Shown: one piece after another, positions 8,892 through 17,785 of the stretch
Layout: each line of letters starts with the position of its first letter
Position numbering within the stretch: the first letter of the stretch is position 1
Source: JAMXLO01 sp963799415
GTDB taxonomy: Bacteria; Pseudomonadota; Alphaproteobacteria; Acetobacterales; Acetobacteraceae
Direction of reading: 5' to 3'
DNA length: 64,000 bases
Assembly: GCA_963799415.1 (NCBI GenBank)
Contig: CAWCXI010000026.1
Location: 152,003-216,002 of the forward strand
Notes under the pieces: model-generated
What the model was told of the DNA's origin: nothing
Seen by the model: only the letters and a program-made list of their open reading frames with translations
Database searches by the model: none
Made by a program: the position numbers and the translations under genes

Positions 8892-9710
8892 CTATGATGC
8901 GCGGCTCCAAAACCGTTCATGCGCGAGGAGTTCGTATCGCCGTCCTTCCGCTTGCGCATTTGTGCGCACGACCACGCGCACGGTAAAATGGGCGTGGCCA
9001 TGCCCCCTCGCATCGGCCGTGATCGACAGCAATCCTGTGACGCCTGCCATACTGGGCTCGCCGCCTTGCCCCGCCAACACAAGGGCCTGGACGACCACTG
9101 GGTCGCGGGCCCCCATATCCGGATCACCGTCGGTGAAGATCGTCAGGTGTGGGCGCAGACGGACCAGCAGGTCAGGCGTCATGCCGAGTATTGCTTCGAG
9201 CTCATCCAGGTTGGTGAAGGGCGTTCCGGGTGGAGCGTATTCGCGCCGCGCTGCAACATATCGAGCGGTGACCGCGTCCGCACGGCCAGCCACTGCGGAC
9301 GCCTGGCGCCACTCCGTAATCGAGGTCGCCACTCCCGCAGATGTGACACGATCAGTGCCGAGCGCTGTCATCAGCGCCTGTAGCAGCGCCCCCGAGGCGA
9401 TGTTCGGATTGACCTTCTCCGCCTCGTCATCCAGTTGCACTGCGACGGGGACGCGTCCGACACGGATCATCCGCGTGACACTATCGGCATCCCAGTGCTT
9501 GTTCGATGTGTCGAGGTTCGCGAAGATCGCCTGCTGCACGGCGCCGTTTGCCGCGGCTTCCAGCTCCGCGGCATCCAACAGATTGCGCGCAAGCTGCGTG
9601 TCCTGACGCGCGGTGGCCAGGAGCTGGGTGCCCAGCAGCGCCAACAGACCGAGCGTCCAAAGCACGATCAGCAGCGCGAATCCTCGCTGGTCGGTCTTGC
9701 CGCGGCTCAT
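8892..9710 (-). CDS. gspK: Type II secretion system minor pseudopilin GspK
   Basis: A 272-residue minor pseudopilin. It starts MSRGKTDQRG followed by FALLIVLWTLGLLALLGTQL, a type IV pilin-like leader and helix. As is characteristic of GspK, the residue at +5 is not glutamate, and the protein is larger than the other pseudopilins. The globular part includes EAEKVNPNIASGALL and FTNLDELEAILGM, typical of the GspK helical domain. GspK is thought to cap the pseudopilus tip with GspI and GspJ. It overlaps gspJ by 4 bases. Confidence 0.93.
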   Translation of the reverse strand: MSRGKTDQRGFALLIVLWTLGLLALLGTQLLATARQDTQLARNLLDAAELEAAANGAVQQAIFANLDTSNKHWDADSVTRMIRVGRVPVAVQLDDEAEKVNPNIASGALLQALMTALGTDRVTSAGVATSITEWRQASAVAGRADAVTARYVAARREYAPPGTPFTNLDELEAILGMTPDLLVRLRPHLTIFTDGDPDMGARDPVVVQALVLAGQGGEPSMAGVTGLLSITADARGHGHAHFTVRVVVRTNAQAEGRRYELLAHERFWSRAS

Positions 9711-10306
9711 GGCGGATCAAGCAGTGGCGCCGCCACGATGTCCGGCCAGTGACGTGCGTCGCCAGCAGGAAATCGCAGGCTGATGCGAACCAGTGTCGGC
9801 AGGCTAGGCGCACGCCATGCACTGACCCAACCGCTGCCTGGGCGCCAGAAGGCCAGCTCCATCCGTGACACGCCACGCAGCAATTCGGTGTCCGTCGGCG
9901 ACGGCGGTGATCCCACGCGTTTCGCATGCAGGTAAGGGAGCCAGCGCAGCACGAGCCGGTGCCCCGCATCAACCAGCAATGTGGCCTGCATGCGTCGGCT
10001 ACCCGTCGGATCACCTGTGCTCGGCAACGCCGTGATGCAATCCAGCCTGTCGCTGCTGCCGACGAACGGCGCAGGGTCGAGTTCATCGCCTGGGTCAGCA
10101 CCTTCAATCAGATGCCGCAGCGTGCTGTCGAGCGTATTGAAGTCGTCGTTGCTGTTGGTCAGTCGCACTCCCGTGCGCCAGGCGAGCAGGCCGAAATGCA
10201 CCCCCTGCGCAAGCCCCACAAGCAGGAAGCCGAGTACCGTCAACGCGACGAGGAGTTCGAGCAGGGTGAAGCCGTTGGCCTGCCGGATGGGCGCTGCTTT
10301 TTTCAT
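9707..10306 (-). CDS. gspJ: Type II secretion system minor pseudopilin GspJ
   Basis: A 199-residue minor pseudopilin with leader MKKAAPIRQANG and the cleavage/hydrophobic block FTLLELLVALTVLGFLLVGL (Phe+1, Glu+5). The globular part has DDFNTLDSTLRHLIEG and later GVSRMELAFWRPGSGW, matching GspJ. ATG 10306 was chosen because it gives the proper leader; the frame extends upstream without a conserved start. It overlaps gspI by 4 bases at its start and gspK by 4 bases at its end, so the three tip pseudopilins are translationally coupled. Confidence 0.93.
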   Translation of the reverse strand: MKKAAPIRQANGFTLLELLVALTVLGFLLVGLAQGVHFGLLAWRTGVRLTNSNDDFNTLDSTLRHLIEGADPGDELDPAPFVGSSDRLDCITALPSTGDPTGSRRMQATLLVDAGHRLVLRWLPYLHAKRVGSPPSPTDTELLRGVSRMELAFWRPGSGWVSAWRAPSLPTLVRISLRFPAGDARHWPDIVAAPLLDPP

Positions 10307-10803
10307 CGCGTGCCCTGGCCGATCTGCTCGGTGTCCAGCCGCACCTCGCGTGCGACGCCTCCGTCGCGCCACGCGACCGATACCGTCACCGCGAAGAGCG
10401 TCAGCGGGAAGCTTGCCGAGCCACGCAGCGTCACGGCGTTGGCCGGCTTGACGGTTGCGCTGGCTATCGGTGCCACACGCAAGCGCCAGCGGAAGCCACC
10501 ACCGTCGTCACCCTGCCAGTCACCGGACACAAGCGGGCTGGCATGCACCGAAGCTGTCAGGTGTGATCGGGCGCGCGCAATGGCCTGCTCGTAATGTGAC
10601 GCGGCCTGGGTGGAGTGCAGTCCAGCCAAACCGGCATTGAACAGCACAACAAGGGCCAACGCCGCGATGATGAAGGCGACAAGGACCTCCAGCAAAGTGA
10701 AGCCGTGGTCACTGGACGCGCGAACGGGGGAGCACCGGGCAAGGCACTCCCCCGCAACCGATGACGGTCGAGACTTTAGTGTCGCATCAGTTCTGGCTGC
10801 CAT
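10303..10803 (-). CDS. gspI: Type II secretion system minor pseudopilin GspI
   Basis: A pseudopilin with the block G/FTLLEVLVAFIIAALALVV and a globular part resembling GspI. From ATG 10803 the product has 166 residues and a leader of 34 residues, much longer than the usual 6-10. No in-frame ATG lies nearer the cleavage site, so the long leader is either real or translation starts at an unusual codon. The 5' end overlaps the end of the phosphoesterase gene by 17 bases, a strong sign that the two are co-expressed. Confidence 0.88.
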   Translation of the reverse strand: MAARTDATLKSRPSSVAGECLARCSPVRASSDHGFTLLEVLVAFIIAALALVVLFNAGLAGLHSTQAASHYEQAIARARSHLTASVHASPLVSGDWQGDDGGGFRWRLRVAPIASATVKPANAVTLRGSASFPLTLFAVTVSVAWRDGGVAREVRLDTEQIGQGTR

Positions 10804-12736
10804 CGCCTCCGCTGGAGTTGTCGAAATGGAAAGCGTCCATCAGGTCGCCGATCGCCGGGCTGTTGGTCGGCACATAAGGGTTGCTCGCGTCCTGTTGTGG
10901 GTTCGGCATGTTGTCCCTGCTGCGCGCCGAGATCGTCGGCAGTTGCCAGTTGGCCTCGATGAACTTCAGGATGGACACGTGGTCGGTGTAACTGTGGTTG
11001 ATGTGGCCGCCGGTCGAGAACGGCGACACGACCAGCAGCATAATGCGGGGACCGTCGCCGAAGAAATCCAGCGGCTGGATGTATCCTGAGTCGTAGTAGC
11101 CGCCTGCTTCGTCCGTCGTGATGAACACCGCGGTGGAGCGCCAGAGGTCCGGCTTCTGTCGCAGCTCGACCAGGATCTTGCGAACGAACGCCTCGAAGAT
11201 GCTGTACTTCGACGAAGACGGATGGCCGTCGTTCAGGGCGCTGGGTTTCACAAACGAGACGGCGGGCAGAATGCCGTCCTGGATGTCGGTATAGAGGTCC
11301 GCAGTGTCCTTGTTTACCGAGGTGCGCAGCCCCTCGTTGGTCATGATCGAAGTCTGGTACTGGAACGGATTGCAGATGTTGCAGTAGACATCGGTTGGGT
11401 TGTTCGGATCATCGACATATTGGTTCCAACCCTCGCCGTACCAGTGGAACGATACCTGCGCGGCCAGCAGCACATTGCCGATACTCGGCGTCGGGCTCGG
11501 CGGGACGGTGAACGGATTGGCAGTGGCATCAGCCACAGTGCCATTGCCATAGTAACCAGGATTGTAGTTGTTCAGCAGATAATAGTGAGTGGGCTCGCAG
11601 TTTGGATTGATCTTGGTCGCCAGGTTCTGGAGGTAGCTGACCACGGACCCCACCCCTGGTTGGCTGCTATCGGCGCACATGCTGTAGGAGCCGCCGGAAT
11701 AGCCGTCCTGCGAGAACCAGTTGTTGGTCCCGGGCTGCGGGTTCGGGTTCTCTATCTGATTGTTCGGCGGTGCCGCGGCGTTGCCGTTGCCGTCAGTGTA
11801 CCATATCCCGTCCGCAAACCCCGCAAAGATGCTGTCCAGCCCTGTGCCGCCCATCGTCGGCTGGTGATAGTTGTCGCTGAGCGTGTAGCGATCCGCCAAC
11901 TGCTTGAAGTACGGCATGTCGCCCTGCTGGACATTGTAAAATGCCATGGCAGTGGCGCCTTCGCCGGTGCTTTGATCGTTGAACCCAGCAACCTGCGGCT
12001 TGCCGTTGCTGCCGGCGCCGATCGTCACCTCGACCCACGGATACAGGTCGTTCTGGCAGCCGCTCGGGTTCTGCTGCGTGGCATGGCTGACGTCGCAGTC
12101 CGCCTGTTGCCTCGCCTGATAATAGCGATGCACCGGGCTGTTGGCATAGGCGTCGTACGGCACGCCGGGAGTAAGCTGGAAGGGCCCTGGCGGCAGGTTG
12201 TTCACGTTATTGATGCGCGTGTCGACCGAATCCTTGGGCAAACCAGTCGCGCCTGTGGTCAGCGACAGCAGGCTGCCCGGCAGCACGCCGTAATCGACGG
12301 CGGCAGCGGCCGCGATGGTGGCAAATGGCGGCGGACTTTCGTCGCTGGCCGATTCCGGTGCGCCACCAGTGTTCGGCGGCGGCAGCGTCGTGTAGGGGCC
12401 GGTCTTCGTCGGAGCGACACTGTAACTGGAGGTGGCGCTCGCCTGGTATTGCAGCGCCTGCTTGAAGTTGGGGCCAGGCGAGCCGTCCGCCCCGACGATA
12501 CCCTCCGACAACAGGTTCTGCACCTTGTCACCACTCGGCGAGACGTAGGTTGCGAACAAATGGTCGAAGCTGCGATTCTCGCCGTAAATCACGATGACGT
12601 GCTTGATCGGAGTTTTGGTGTTGTCATCGTTTGGCCCGAGTGGCTGTGCCGCCAAAGCGCTCGGAACCCACGTCTGGGTTGCTATTGCCAACAGCGAAGC
12701 GCAGGCGAGCAGCCGACCCTTGCAGGTATTCATCAT
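10787..12736 (-). CDS. Exported phosphoesterase (phospholipase C/acid phosphatase family), probable T2SS substrate
   Basis: A 649-residue protein with a signal peptide (LLACASLLAIATQTW, cleavage near SALA/AQ) and the phosphoesterase (PF04185-type) nucleophile region IKHVIVIYGENRSFDHLF at residues 44-61, then MPYFKQLADRYTLSDNYHQ, ITTDEAGGYYD and a C-terminal TDHVSILKFIEANW. These are the motifs of non-haemolytic phospholipase C and AcpA-type acid phosphatases, enzymes often exported through the T2SS. An Asn/Pro/Gly-rich insertion lies in the middle. Its 3' end overlaps gspI by 17 bases, placing it inside the pseudopilin operon. The actual substrate (phospholipid or phosphomonoester) cannot be decided. 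Confidence 0.88.
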   Translation of the reverse strand: MMNTCKGRLLACASLLAIATQTWVPSALAAQPLGPNDDNTKTPIKHVIVIYGENRSFDHLFATYVSPSGDKVQNLLSEGIVGADGSPGPNFKQALQYQASATSSYSVAPTKTGPYTTLPPPNTGGAPESASDESPPPFATIAAAAAVDYGVLPGSLLSLTTGATGLPKDSVDTRINNVNNLPPGPFQLTPGVPYDAYANSPVHRYYQARQQADCDVSHATQQNPSGCQNDLYPWVEVTIGAGSNGKPQVAGFNDQSTGEGATAMAFYNVQQGDMPYFKQLADRYTLSDNYHQPTMGGTGLDSIFAGFADGIWYTDGNGNAAAPPNNQIENPNPQPGTNNWFSQDGYSGGSYSMCADSSQPGVGSVVSYLQNLATKINPNCEPTHYYLLNNYNPGYYGNGTVADATANPFTVPPSPTPSIGNVLLAAQVSFHWYGEGWNQYVDDPNNPTDVYCNICNPFQYQTSIMTNEGLRTSVNKDTADLYTDIQDGILPAVSFVKPSALNDGHPSSSKYSIFEAFVRKILVELRQKPDLWRSTAVFITTDEAGGYYDSGYIQPLDFFGDGPRIMLLVVSPFSTGGHINHSYTDHVSILKFIEANWQLPTISARSRDNMPNPQQDASNPYVPTNSPAIGDLMDAFHFDNSSGGDGSQN

Positions 12737-12882
12737 CCTGTCCCATCCCCTGATTGCTGAGAGAACGACAGGAAGGTGACGGCAACGCTTTACCGGGCCA
12801 TGACACTGGGCTGACCATCTGATGACTCACGCGCAATTGCTTTCGTACTTGTGATGGAGCGGTGGCAATGGGCAATCATTGC

Positions 12883-13305
12883 TCAATTCCTTGCGTAATC
12901 CTTGCCCCGGGCGAACAACCGATACGCTGAAGCCAGCACCTTTGACTGGTAATCCAGATTGAGAGCCGGCGTGTGCGAGTGATAATACCCGACCGCAAGC
13001 ATCAGATCGCCCTGTGCTTCGTTCAGATACGTCCGCATGATCGCGCCGGCCGCGGCGATGTTGAAGCAGCCGTCATAGACCAGGCGAACGCGCACATTTT
13101 CCGGCGGGATGCGCGCCACCTCTGCCAGTTTGGTGACCCAGCTCGTGTTGACCTGCATGATGCCAAGGTCCTGAGAGCCGTCGCTATTCAAGTGCACGAT
13201 GCCGACAGAACCGCCCTCGACGGCCTGAATCGACGGCAGCACGCGTGGCGGCAGATGATAGAATGCGGCGACGCTGGCCATGCAGGCGAGCAGCGGAATG
13301 CTCAT
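12883..13305 (-). CDS. Lytic transglycosylase (SLT/VirB1-like) embedded in the T2SS operon
   Basis: A 140-residue protein with a lysozyme-like transglycosylase fold. Key segments are VLPSIQAVEGGSVG, where the glutamate near residue 30 is the likely catalytic acid, SQDLGIMQVNTSWV (the G-[IL]-M-Q-[VI] motif) and a late MLAVGYYHSHTPALN corresponding to the A-x-Y-N block. It is short, essentially the catalytic domain with a weak hydrophobic N-terminus that may serve for export. The start overlaps the gspD stop by 4 bases. The family cuts peptidoglycan to let large complexes cross the wall; here it would make room for the secretin or pseudopilus. Confidence 0.85.
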   Translation of the reverse strand: MSIPLLACMASVAAFYHLPPRVLPSIQAVEGGSVGIVHLNSDGSQDLGIMQVNTSWVTKLAEVARIPPENVRVRLVYDGCFNIAAAGAIMRTYLNEAQGDLMLAVGYYHSHTPALNLDYQSKVLASAYRLFARGKDYARN

Positions 13306-15629
13306 GGCTGGAGCTGGAGCTTGCGGCGCAGGCGTGCGCCGGGATCAGCCGAACCAGACGGCCGCAATGAGTTCAACCTGTCAGGCACTGCGGCCGCATT
13401 GATCAGCTGATCGCGCAGATCTTCCGTTAGTGCCCGCGCGTCGCGCTGATCATGCATGACATGCGGCGTAATCAAGATCAGCAGCTCGGATCGCTGGCGG
13501 GTATTGTTCTGATTGCCCGCCAGGAAACCGAGCAGTGGCACGTCCTTCAGCCACGGTATGCCCTGGTTGCTCAGAGTTGCGTTGTCCCGGATCAGCCCGG
13601 CCAATCCGACGGTTTGACCGTCCTGCACCACGACGCGCGAACTGACATTCCGATCGTCGAAGGTCGGCGAGTTGATGCCCGGTGTGGTGATGACCGTCGA
13701 CACGTCACTCACATCCTGCATGACGTCGAGCGTTACCAGGCCGCCACTGTTCACCCGCGGTGTCACCTCCATGACCACACCCGTCTGCTGGTAGTTGACC
13801 GAATTCACCACCGGTGCATTCGCCGTGATGAGGCTCTGTGATGACTGCGTGAGGTACGGTACCACGTTGCCCACCTGCAGCCGTGCCGGCTGATTGTCCA
13901 GCACCAGCAGCTCGGGCGACGACAGCACGTGTACCTGCGTGACTGCCTGCAGCGCATTGATGGCAAATGGCGCACCGCCCTGGCCATGACCACCAATGAA
14001 GAAGCCGGGAAAACTAAGGTTCAGTTGCGCCTGCGCCGGCGACAACGTCGGCGTCACTGCCGTGCTCTGCGACGCGTTGCTGAGGATGCCGTTGAGTCCG
14101 CCGGACTTGAAGAAGAACTGCGTCCCGTACTGAAGGTTGTCATTGAGCTGCACTTCGGCGATCACCGCGTCGATGCGCACCTGGAGAGGCAGGATGTCGA
14201 CCTTGCGCAGCATCGCTTCGATCGTGTCGATCTCGCGTCGCGTGCCATATAGCAGGACGGCGTTGTTCTGGTCGTCCGGAATGATGCGCAGAGCATCGGT
14301 ATTGGCTTCGGTGGCACCGGGCTCGAGCGGCCCAAGCAATGGGTTGCTGCTCTGTGCCTGAGCCTGCGGTCCGGCCTGCGGGCCCGGTGGCGCAGCAACG
14401 GTGGCTCCACCACCGGCCGTTGCCCCCGTCGGAACGCCGCCGATCCCACCCATGCCACCCGAGAGGCCGGTCGTGCCACCGCCTCCCGAGTATCCGCCTT
14501 GCATGCCGCCCATACCGCCCGTGCCACCACCGCCGCCGCTGCGGCCAAACGTATTGCCCAGGCCGCCGACGGCATTACTCATGCGTTGCGCTCCCGCCTG
14601 CGTATTGGTTGGCTGCGCGGTGACATTGTTGGGCGTGAACGCCTGTTGCAGCACGTAGGCAATGTCCTCGGCGTGGCTGTTCTGGAGATAATGGACGTGC
14701 CAGCTTCGGATCGTCTGCTGCCGCGCGCGATCGATCAGTGAATATACCCGGCGTGCCTGGTCGATGTAGCGCGGCTGCGGTGAGATCACCAACACCGCGT
14801 TGATGCGCGACATCGGCACTACACGGACCATCCCCGCCAAGGCACCACCGCTTTGCCCGCGAAATGCATCCTGCAATGCGCTGGCGAAGTCCTTCACGTC
14901 GCCAGTGTTGACCGGCAACAGTGCATAGGACTGCCGCGCAAGGATATCGGTGTCGAAGGCCTGGACGAGACCTTGCAGGCTCTCTCTGGCCTGTGGTTCG
15001 CCGCCGATAAGCAGCGCGTTGTGCCCGGGGTCGGCAACTATCTTTCCACCCTCACCAACGTACGGCTGCAGCACCTTGGCGAGGTCTTCCGCGGCGGCAT
15101 AGTGCAATGGCACTACAATACTGCCCGCAGTTCCGTCGGTCCCCAGGGCCGCGGCCGCCTGCGCCGCCGGCACAACGCGGTACAGACCGCCGGATTGCAC
15201 CAGAGCGGCACCATTCTGCGCCAACAGCGATTGCAGGACCGGGAGCAATTGCGAACGCGCCAACGGTGTGACCGTTCGCAACGTCGCGGCGCCATGCACT
15301 GCTGGATCGATAGTGTAATTCAGCTTGAGGATGTTGCCGAGGATTTGTGTGGAGACCTCGCGGATGTCGGTATCTGCGAAGTCCAATGATATATCACCTG
15401 CCTCACCCGCTGTTGCCGACCTCGGCAACGTCACGTCGCCGGGCGTGCCATACGAGACCTCTGCCGGGAGTGAAGCACGAGGCGCACCAACGTCACCGTT
15501 GATGCGTGCGGGCGCTCCGCTCGACGTACCGGGCAGTTCCGACAAGGCGGGTATCGCCGGTTGTTCTGCATGCTCGCAGCCAACCAGGACACCGAGTAAA
15601 ACGAGCAGCAGAAGTAGGCGCACACTCAT
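13302..15629 (-). CDS. gspD: Type II secretion system secretin GspD
   Basis: A 775-residue outer-membrane secretin. The N-terminus MSVRLLLLLVLLGVLVGC is a lipoprotein signal with Cys18. The N0 domain (DISLDFADTDIREVSTQIL), N1-N3 repeats and the secretin core with VPYLTQSSQS, TGVVMEVTPRVN and LLILITPHVM follow in normal order. A long Gly/Met/Ser-rich linker of about 70 residues interrupts the N domains around residue 390. ATG 15629 starts 4 bases inside the end of gspC; the open frame upstream is not conserved. It forms the outer-membrane pore for folded exoproteins. Confidence 0.96.
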   Translation of the reverse strand: MSVRLLLLLVLLGVLVGCEHAEQPAIPALSELPGTSSGAPARINGDVGAPRASLPAEVSYGTPGDVTLPRSATAGEAGDISLDFADTDIREVSTQILGNILKLNYTIDPAVHGAATLRTVTPLARSQLLPVLQSLLAQNGAALVQSGGLYRVVPAAQAAAALGTDGTAGSIVVPLHYAAAEDLAKVLQPYVGEGGKIVADPGHNALLIGGEPQARESLQGLVQAFDTDILARQSYALLPVNTGDVKDFASALQDAFRGQSGGALAGMVRVVPMSRINAVLVISPQPRYIDQARRVYSLIDRARQQTIRSWHVHYLQNSHAEDIAYVLQQAFTPNNVTAQPTNTQAGAQRMSNAVGGLGNTFGRSGGGGGTGGMGGMQGGYSGGGGTTGLSGGMGGIGGVPTGATAGGGATVAAPPGPQAGPQAQAQSSNPLLGPLEPGATEANTDALRIIPDDQNNAVLLYGTRREIDTIEAMLRKVDILPLQVRIDAVIAEVQLNDNLQYGTQFFFKSGGLNGILSNASQSTAVTPTLSPAQAQLNLSFPGFFIGGHGQGGAPFAINALQAVTQVHVLSSPELLVLDNQPARLQVGNVVPYLTQSSQSLITANAPVVNSVNYQQTGVVMEVTPRVNSGGLVTLDVMQDVSDVSTVITTPGINSPTFDDRNVSSRVVVQDGQTVGLAGLIRDNATLSNQGIPWLKDVPLLGFLAGNQNNTRQRSELLILITPHVMHDQRDARALTEDLRDQLINAAAVPDRLNSLRPSGSADPGARLRRKLQLQP

Positions 15630-16123
15630 CGCGACAGCGGAGCCTGGGCCGGCCGGCGTGCCGGCGCCGGGGCGGGCTCGAAGCTCGGATACAGCACCTG
15701 CGCGCCATCGGGGCCGAGCAGACGCACTTGAGTCGCCTCGATCGACTTGATTGTGTAGGCCGCGACGCGCCCTCCCTCCTGCACGACGATCGGCTTGGCG
15801 CCATTGATCGCAAAGATTGCGCTGCGACCGAATGGTCCGACCAGAATTCCCGCCAGCCGCGGCAGGCCGGGGACGGTTCTGCCGCTCGCGACTGTCACCG
15901 CATCGGCTGGCGGCCGACGATCGGGACTGAACAGCGGCCGCGCCAGCACTGTCGCGACCCAATCATTCGTATGGTCGGCGACCGCCGACGATATTGGCGG
16001 AACGGTCGCCGCGGTGTGCGTCTGCGATCGCGCCACATCATCGGCCGGAGGACTGCTGACTTCCAGCGCGATCACCGCGGCGAGCGCGACGGCGACCAGC
16101 AGCGCTCCCGCGAGGTATGTCAT
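15626..16123 (-). CDS. gspC: Type II secretion system GspC-like inner membrane protein
   Basis: A 165-residue protein with one N-terminal membrane helix (LAGALLVAVALAAVIALEV) and a periplasmic homology region: VLARPLFSPDRRPP then LAGILVGPFGRSAIFAI and YTIKSIEATQVRLL. This is the HR domain that contacts the secretin N0 domain; no PDZ domain follows, and it ends in a Pro/Ala-rich tail. It could equally be labelled GspN-like, as short C-type proteins are often annotated. It is coupled to gspM (1-base overlap) and gspD (4-base overlap). Confidence 0.8.
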   Translation of the reverse strand: MTYLAGALLVAVALAAVIALEVSSPPADDVARSQTHTAATVPPISSAVADHTNDWVATVLARPLFSPDRRPPADAVTVASGRTVPGLPRLAGILVGPFGRSAIFAINGAKPIVVQEGGRVAAYTIKSIEATQVRLLGPDGAQVLYPSFEPAPAPARRPAQAPLSR

Positions 16124-16692
16124 CAGCCGCCGCCCGATGTCGCGGCGCGAAACGCGACGATGGTGAACGAGGCGCTGATCGGCGTATTTGCCGCACGCAT
16201 TGCGACCGGTGGCGCACGCAGTTGCAGATCATCGACCAGCATGCGCGGCGAGCCTTGCTCAACCGCTCGCAACAATTCGATCAGCACCGGCCATTGTGCC
16301 GCGGTTGCCACGCGCAACCCGATACGGCGATAAGTGCCGCGTTGCTCGGCTGGCAGAATTTCCATGCTGTTGAGCTCTGCGCCGGCAATCGAGGCCATGT
16401 GCTGCACTGAGCTCTGTAGCGCGGCACCTGCGATCGCATCGGAGGCGCCCTCCAGCAACGCCGCGGCCGGCGCATGCTCACCAGACGCCTGGCGTTGCAG
16501 TTCGGGCAAGGTCGTCGCCAGCGTTGTCATCCGCTGCAAGAGCGCGCGGCGCTGCTCGAGTGTGTCGCCACGTGCGGCATGCCAGTCGATCAGCGGCTGC
16601 ACGCAGCCAGCCCACAGCGCCGCGAGAATGGTCACGGTCAGCGCCAGTGCCAGCAGCCTGCCACGCAGACCTTCGGGTAGCGCGCCCTCCAT
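16123..16692 (-). CDS. gspM: Type II secretion system protein GspM
   Basis: A 189-residue bitopic inner-membrane protein: short cytoplasmic N-terminus, one hydrophobic helix (LLALALTVTILAALWAGCV), a coiled-coil stretch with TLEQRRALLQRMTTL, and a ferredoxin-like periplasmic domain ending in MLVDDLQLRAPP. The arrangement fits GspM/PilO-like components that stabilise GspL and help connect the assembly platform to the pseudopilus. Gene order L-M-C agrees. ATG 16692 follows the gspL stop by one base. Confidence 0.88.
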   Translation of the reverse strand: MEGALPEGLRGRLLALALTVTILAALWAGCVQPLIDWHAARGDTLEQRRALLQRMTTLATTLPELQRQASGEHAPAAALLEGASDAIAGAALQSSVQHMASIAGAELNSMEILPAEQRGTYRRIGLRVATAAQWPVLIELLRAVEQGSPRMLVDDLQLRAPPVAMRAANTPISASFTIVAFRAATSGGG

Positions 16693-16693
16693 C

Positions 16694-17734
16694 TCAGGGG
16701 CTCAACTCGGCGCGGATGACGAATGTATCCGCATTGCCATCTGGTGCGCGAGTCACCGGCGCCGCGAAGGATGGATTGTGCAGTGTAGGATCGCCTGCCA
16801 TCGCCGGGATCAGCAGCGGTGCGGCGCGGGATCGCCCGCTGATGCTCAGCTTGCCCTGACGCAGCGTCAGGTCGGCGAGCACCGTGTCGTCAGGCAACAA
16901 CTCGGTAACGGTCGCCAGCACCTGCAACGCATCGCCGATGCCGGCATGCTCGGTCGCTATTACGTCATTTCCAGCGGACCCGGCTGCGAGGCGCCGACGC
17001 AGCGCCTCGACCTGTGCGATTCGCGGCTGCAGGTCCGCGATGCGCGCCTCGACCGACCGACGCGCGAGCGACTGCGTGACAAACGGGGCTGCGAGTGCGA
17101 TCAGCGCCAGCACGGCGCACACTCCCCAAGCGAAGGCGAGCGTGCGCCGAAGTTGCGAGGACGGTGGCACCAGGTCAATCAGGCGTGGTGCACCGCTGTG
17201 GCTTGCAGTCTCGATCGCGCTCACCTTGAGACCGATTGCTTCTATCGCGGCGAGGACCGGCTGCACCAACGACTTCGGCAACAGACACAAACGAATCTCC
17301 AGCCGCCCCCCGGACCGATCGCGACGCTCGACGATTGCCGACCAGAACACCTGTTCGGCGGTGAACGGCGTCAGTCGATCCATTTCATAACGAAGTACCC
17401 GTGACACGTCATGCTCGGCGGCCAGCGGCAGCATCACCTTGCGCTCCAGTACCGCCGCGGGATCCGGCCGTAGGATCACGCGGCCAGCCCGCTGGCGAAT
17501 CGCAGCCATCGCCGCGCGTCGCCCCGCCTCGTCCAGACGAAAACTGCCGAGTGGAGTTTCTCGCCGCCGCCGCCGCAGGCTGAGTTGGATCTGCGGCGGG
17601 ACCGACGTGCCGGCCATCGCGACAAGCAGCGCATCGCTCTGGCCGGCATCAGGCAGCAGACCTTGCGGCAGCAAGGCACGCAACTGCCTTGCCCACCATT
17701 GCAGGACGTCACGCACGGCAGCGCCAACAGCCAT
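16694..17734 (-). CDS. gspL: Type II secretion system protein GspL
   Basis: A 346-residue protein with a cytoplasmic actin-like part (residues 1-200, including VSRVLRYEMDRLTPFTAEQV), one membrane helix near 205-225 (LAFAWGVCAVLALIALAAPF) and a periplasmic PilN-like domain with a coiled-coil (RIADLQPRIAQVEALRRRL) and LLPDDTVLADLTLRQGKLSI. This is the GspL layout that recruits the GspE ATPase to the membrane. It follows gspF by 51 bases and precedes gspM directly. Confidence 0.9.
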   Translation of the reverse strand: MAVGAAVRDVLQWWARQLRALLPQGLLPDAGQSDALLVAMAGTSVPPQIQLSLRRRRRETPLGSFRLDEAGRRAAMAAIRQRAGRVILRPDPAAVLERKVMLPLAAEHDVSRVLRYEMDRLTPFTAEQVFWSAIVERRDRSGGRLEIRLCLLPKSLVQPVLAAIEAIGLKVSAIETASHSGAPRLIDLVPPSSQLRRTLAFAWGVCAVLALIALAAPFVTQSLARRSVEARIADLQPRIAQVEALRRRLAAGSAGNDVIATEHAGIGDALQVLATVTELLPDDTVLADLTLRQGKLSISGRSRAAPLLIPAMAGDPTLHNPSFAAPVTRAPDGNADTFVIRAELSP

Positions 17735-17785
17735 CCATTATCCCGATACCACACCAGTTCCGACCCACCGGTAACATCCGCGCCA

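Noticed and set aside
11222..12760. 512-codon plus-strand ORF opposite the phosphoesterase
   Set aside because: Antisense frame; the phosphoesterase has signal peptide and catalytic motif.
14339..14741. Pro-rich plus-strand ORFs opposite gspD
   Set aside because: They come from the antisense of the Gly-rich GspD linker.
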